Part shown: positions 12,202 to 13,163 of the stretch, one piece after another | Layout: each line of letters opens with the position of its first letter | How positions within the stretch are numbered: the first letter of the stretch is position 1 | Assembly (NCBI GenBank): GCA_964531105.1 | Contig: CAZHFN010000044.1 | Location: 1-13,163 of the forward strand | Direction of reading: 5' to 3' | Source: UBA2256 sp964531105 | GTDB taxonomy: Bacteria > Spirochaetota > Spirochaetia > Treponematales > Rectinemataceae | Length of the DNA stretch: 13,163 nucleotides | Notes under the pieces: generated by a model | Database searches by the model: none | Told to the model about the DNA's origin: nothing | The model's input: only the letters and a program-made list of their open reading frames with translations | Program-made: the position numbers and the translations under genes

Positions 12202-13079
12202 AAAAGTTCAGGATCGATCCAAGCGCTGTCAGCGCAAAAGCCTTCATCCTCACCGCATTCTTTCTCTTTTCAGCTCTTACCGGTCTTGCGGCCCAGGTAC
12301 CCGTAGAAATCTGGGCCCAGGCCGAAGGCGGAACTCTCAAACTGCTGAATCATACCTATCGCGTAGGAACCGTGGCAGATGGCAACGACACCTTCAATTT
12401 TGTCACCCAGGGCGGACAGGAAATTCTCTCTTTCTTTGATCGCTACACCCTCGGAACCACCATCGCCGAGAAGCACGAAGTATCCTTCCTCTACCAACCT
12501 CTCTTGCTCGTCACCGATGTAAAATTCAAGAATGCGGTCAAGATTGACAATGTCACCTTTGCCGCTGGCACTCCCATGCAGCTTACCTACAGCTTCCCCT
12601 TCTATAGGACCACCTATCGCTACCGTTTCCTCGGCGACAACCGCAGCAATCTTTCGGGCGGACTGGCCATACAGCTCCGCAACGCATCTATCCGTTTCGA
12701 GGAAAAGAGCGGCGCCAACGGTCAGCTTGTAGTGTCGCAGAATCTTGGCATCGTGCCAGCTCTCTCGCTTGGCGGCCGGCTCGGTCTGGGCCAATCGGGC
12801 TTCCTCGCCTTTGAGGCTACGGGCAGCTACGCTTCCAGCGCCTTCTTCAACGGTGCCGATTTCCAATTCGAAGGCTCCATCCTGGATGCCTCGGTACGAG
12901 GCGGCATAGCCCTGGACAAGCGCTCTGAGATATTCCTCAATGGCCGTTTCTTCGGCGGCTCGGCCAGCGGAACATCCCAGTATCCCGATCTCTACTGGAG
13001 CGAGGCAGTCAGCAACACCACCGAAAATATCATCGCCGCATTGAGCCTGACCGCAGGTGCAACCCTGAGGCTGCGCTGA
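12198..13079 (+). CDS. Exported, probable outer-membrane beta-barrel protein
   Basis: A 293-residue protein with a signal peptide: a basic start (MKKFR), a hydrophobic core (15-31, AFILTAFFLFSALTGLA) and a likely cleavage at LAA-QV (32/33 by position of the A-A-Q). The mature part is dominated by alternating hydrophobic/polar stretches with Gly and aromatic residues, e.g. EVSFLYQPLLLVTDVKF, PMQLTYSFPFYRTTYRYRF (127-145), GGLAIQLRNASIRFEE, LGGRLGLGQSGFLAFEATG and SEIFLNGRFFGG. This is the pattern of amphipathic strands of an outer-membrane barrel. It ends in TAGATLRLR without a terminal aromatic residue, which is unusual for barrels recognised by BamA. I do not recognise a named family. AAGGAG stands six bases before ATG 12198. 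The gene overlaps the TetR gene by four bases. Confidence 0.8.
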   Translation: MKKFRIDPSAVSAKAFILTAFFLFSALTGLAAQVPVEIWAQAEGGTLKLLNHTYRVGTVADGNDTFNFVTQGGQEILSFFDRYTLGTTIAEKHEVSFLYQPLLLVTDVKFKNAVKIDNVTFAAGTPMQLTYSFPFYRTTYRYRFLGDNRSNLSGGLAIQLRNASIRFEEKSGANGQLVVSQNLGIVPALSLGGRLGLGQSGFLAFEATGSYASSAFFNGADFQFEGSILDASVRGGIALDKRSEIFLNGRFFGGSASGTSQYPDLYWSEAVSNTTENIIAALSLTAGATLRLR

Positions 13080-13080
13080 A

Positions 13081-13113
13081 AAAATAGCCGGGCGGTATCG
13101 ATCGCCGTCCGGC
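13081..13113 (-). terminator. Hairpin at the right edge, T-tract on the minus strand
   Basis: GCCGGGCGG (13087-13095) pairs with CCGTCCGGC (13105-13113) with one G-U, around a nine-base loop. On the minus strand it is followed by TATTTTTT (A-rich 13079-13086 on plus), the form of an intrinsic terminator for a leftward gene outside the window. It may also stop the outer-membrane gene on the plus strand, but it lacks a T-tract there. Confidence 0.6.
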
Positions 13114-13163
13114 TTGACCCGGACTAATGGCCCGTGTAGGCTTCGCTCAGAAATCAGGCATGA

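Noticed and set aside
12270..12866. 198-codon minus-strand open frame opposite the outer-membrane gene
   Set aside because: The plus-strand gene has a signal peptide, RBS and coupled upstream gene; the antisense frame has none of these.
1..13163. tRNA, rRNA, insertion sequence or CRISPR array
   Set aside because: I saw no cloverleaf, no transposase motifs and no regularly spaced repeats on either strand.

Overview
The window is a chromosomal fragment of a moderately GC-rich bacterium. An outer-membrane barrel-like protein with a signal peptide points to a diderm. The gene mix (FCD/GntR regulator, DUF523-DUF1722 fusion, lysine/alanine-tailed DUF2934 protein) would suit a member of the Spirochaetota, but that is inference: no rRNA or other marker gene is present. 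Three runs of exactly 100 N (1318-1417, 4052-4151, 8681-8780) are each flanked by an identical 55-bp copy. They look like assembler overlap joins rather than missing sequence. Removing 155 bases at each restores two broken genes, so the real span is probably about 12.7 kb.

Left part (1-3788): the 3' end of glutamate 5-kinase (proB), then a GntR/FCD regulator. Next comes a divergent pair: a creatinase/M24-fold protein on the minus strand that has lost most metal ligands, and an extended-SDR epimerase-like protein on the plus strand. An 18-bp motif, 15/18 conserved, sits upstream of the regulator and again inside the divergent promoter. This suggests one small regulon controlled by the GntR protein.

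Middle (3789-8428): an AT-rich, palindrome-dense intergenic region leads into a two-gene cassette with ATGA overlap that resembles an AbiE-type (type IV) toxin-antitoxin pair. The second protein is short and lacks the nucleotidyltransferase signature. Convergent to it is a probable minus-strand operon: a TudS/DUF523-DUF1722 fusion (RudS-like tRNA thiouridine desulfidase) followed by an unrecognised 419-aa protein that ends at a clear intrinsic terminator. In the desulfidase-like protein a normally conserved iron-sulfur ligand cysteine is replaced by serine. A secreted single-domain rhodanese is divergent from this operon.

Right part (8442-13163): an M48 metallopeptidase (reconstructed across a gap) is divergent from a PlsC-like acyltransferase that carries a zinc ribbon and an extra C-terminal region. 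A small DUF2934 protein with a histone-H1-like tail is divergent from a TetR regulator. The TetR gene overlaps the gene for an outer-membrane barrel-like protein, which it may control. A hairpin at the right edge has its T-tract on the minus strand, suggesting a leftward gene just outside the window.

The most interesting items are the AbiE-like cassette with its layered palindromes, the ligand-substituted RudS-like protein, the shared 18-bp motif around the GntR/M24/SDR cluster, and the uncharacterised 419-aa protein next to the RudS-like gene.
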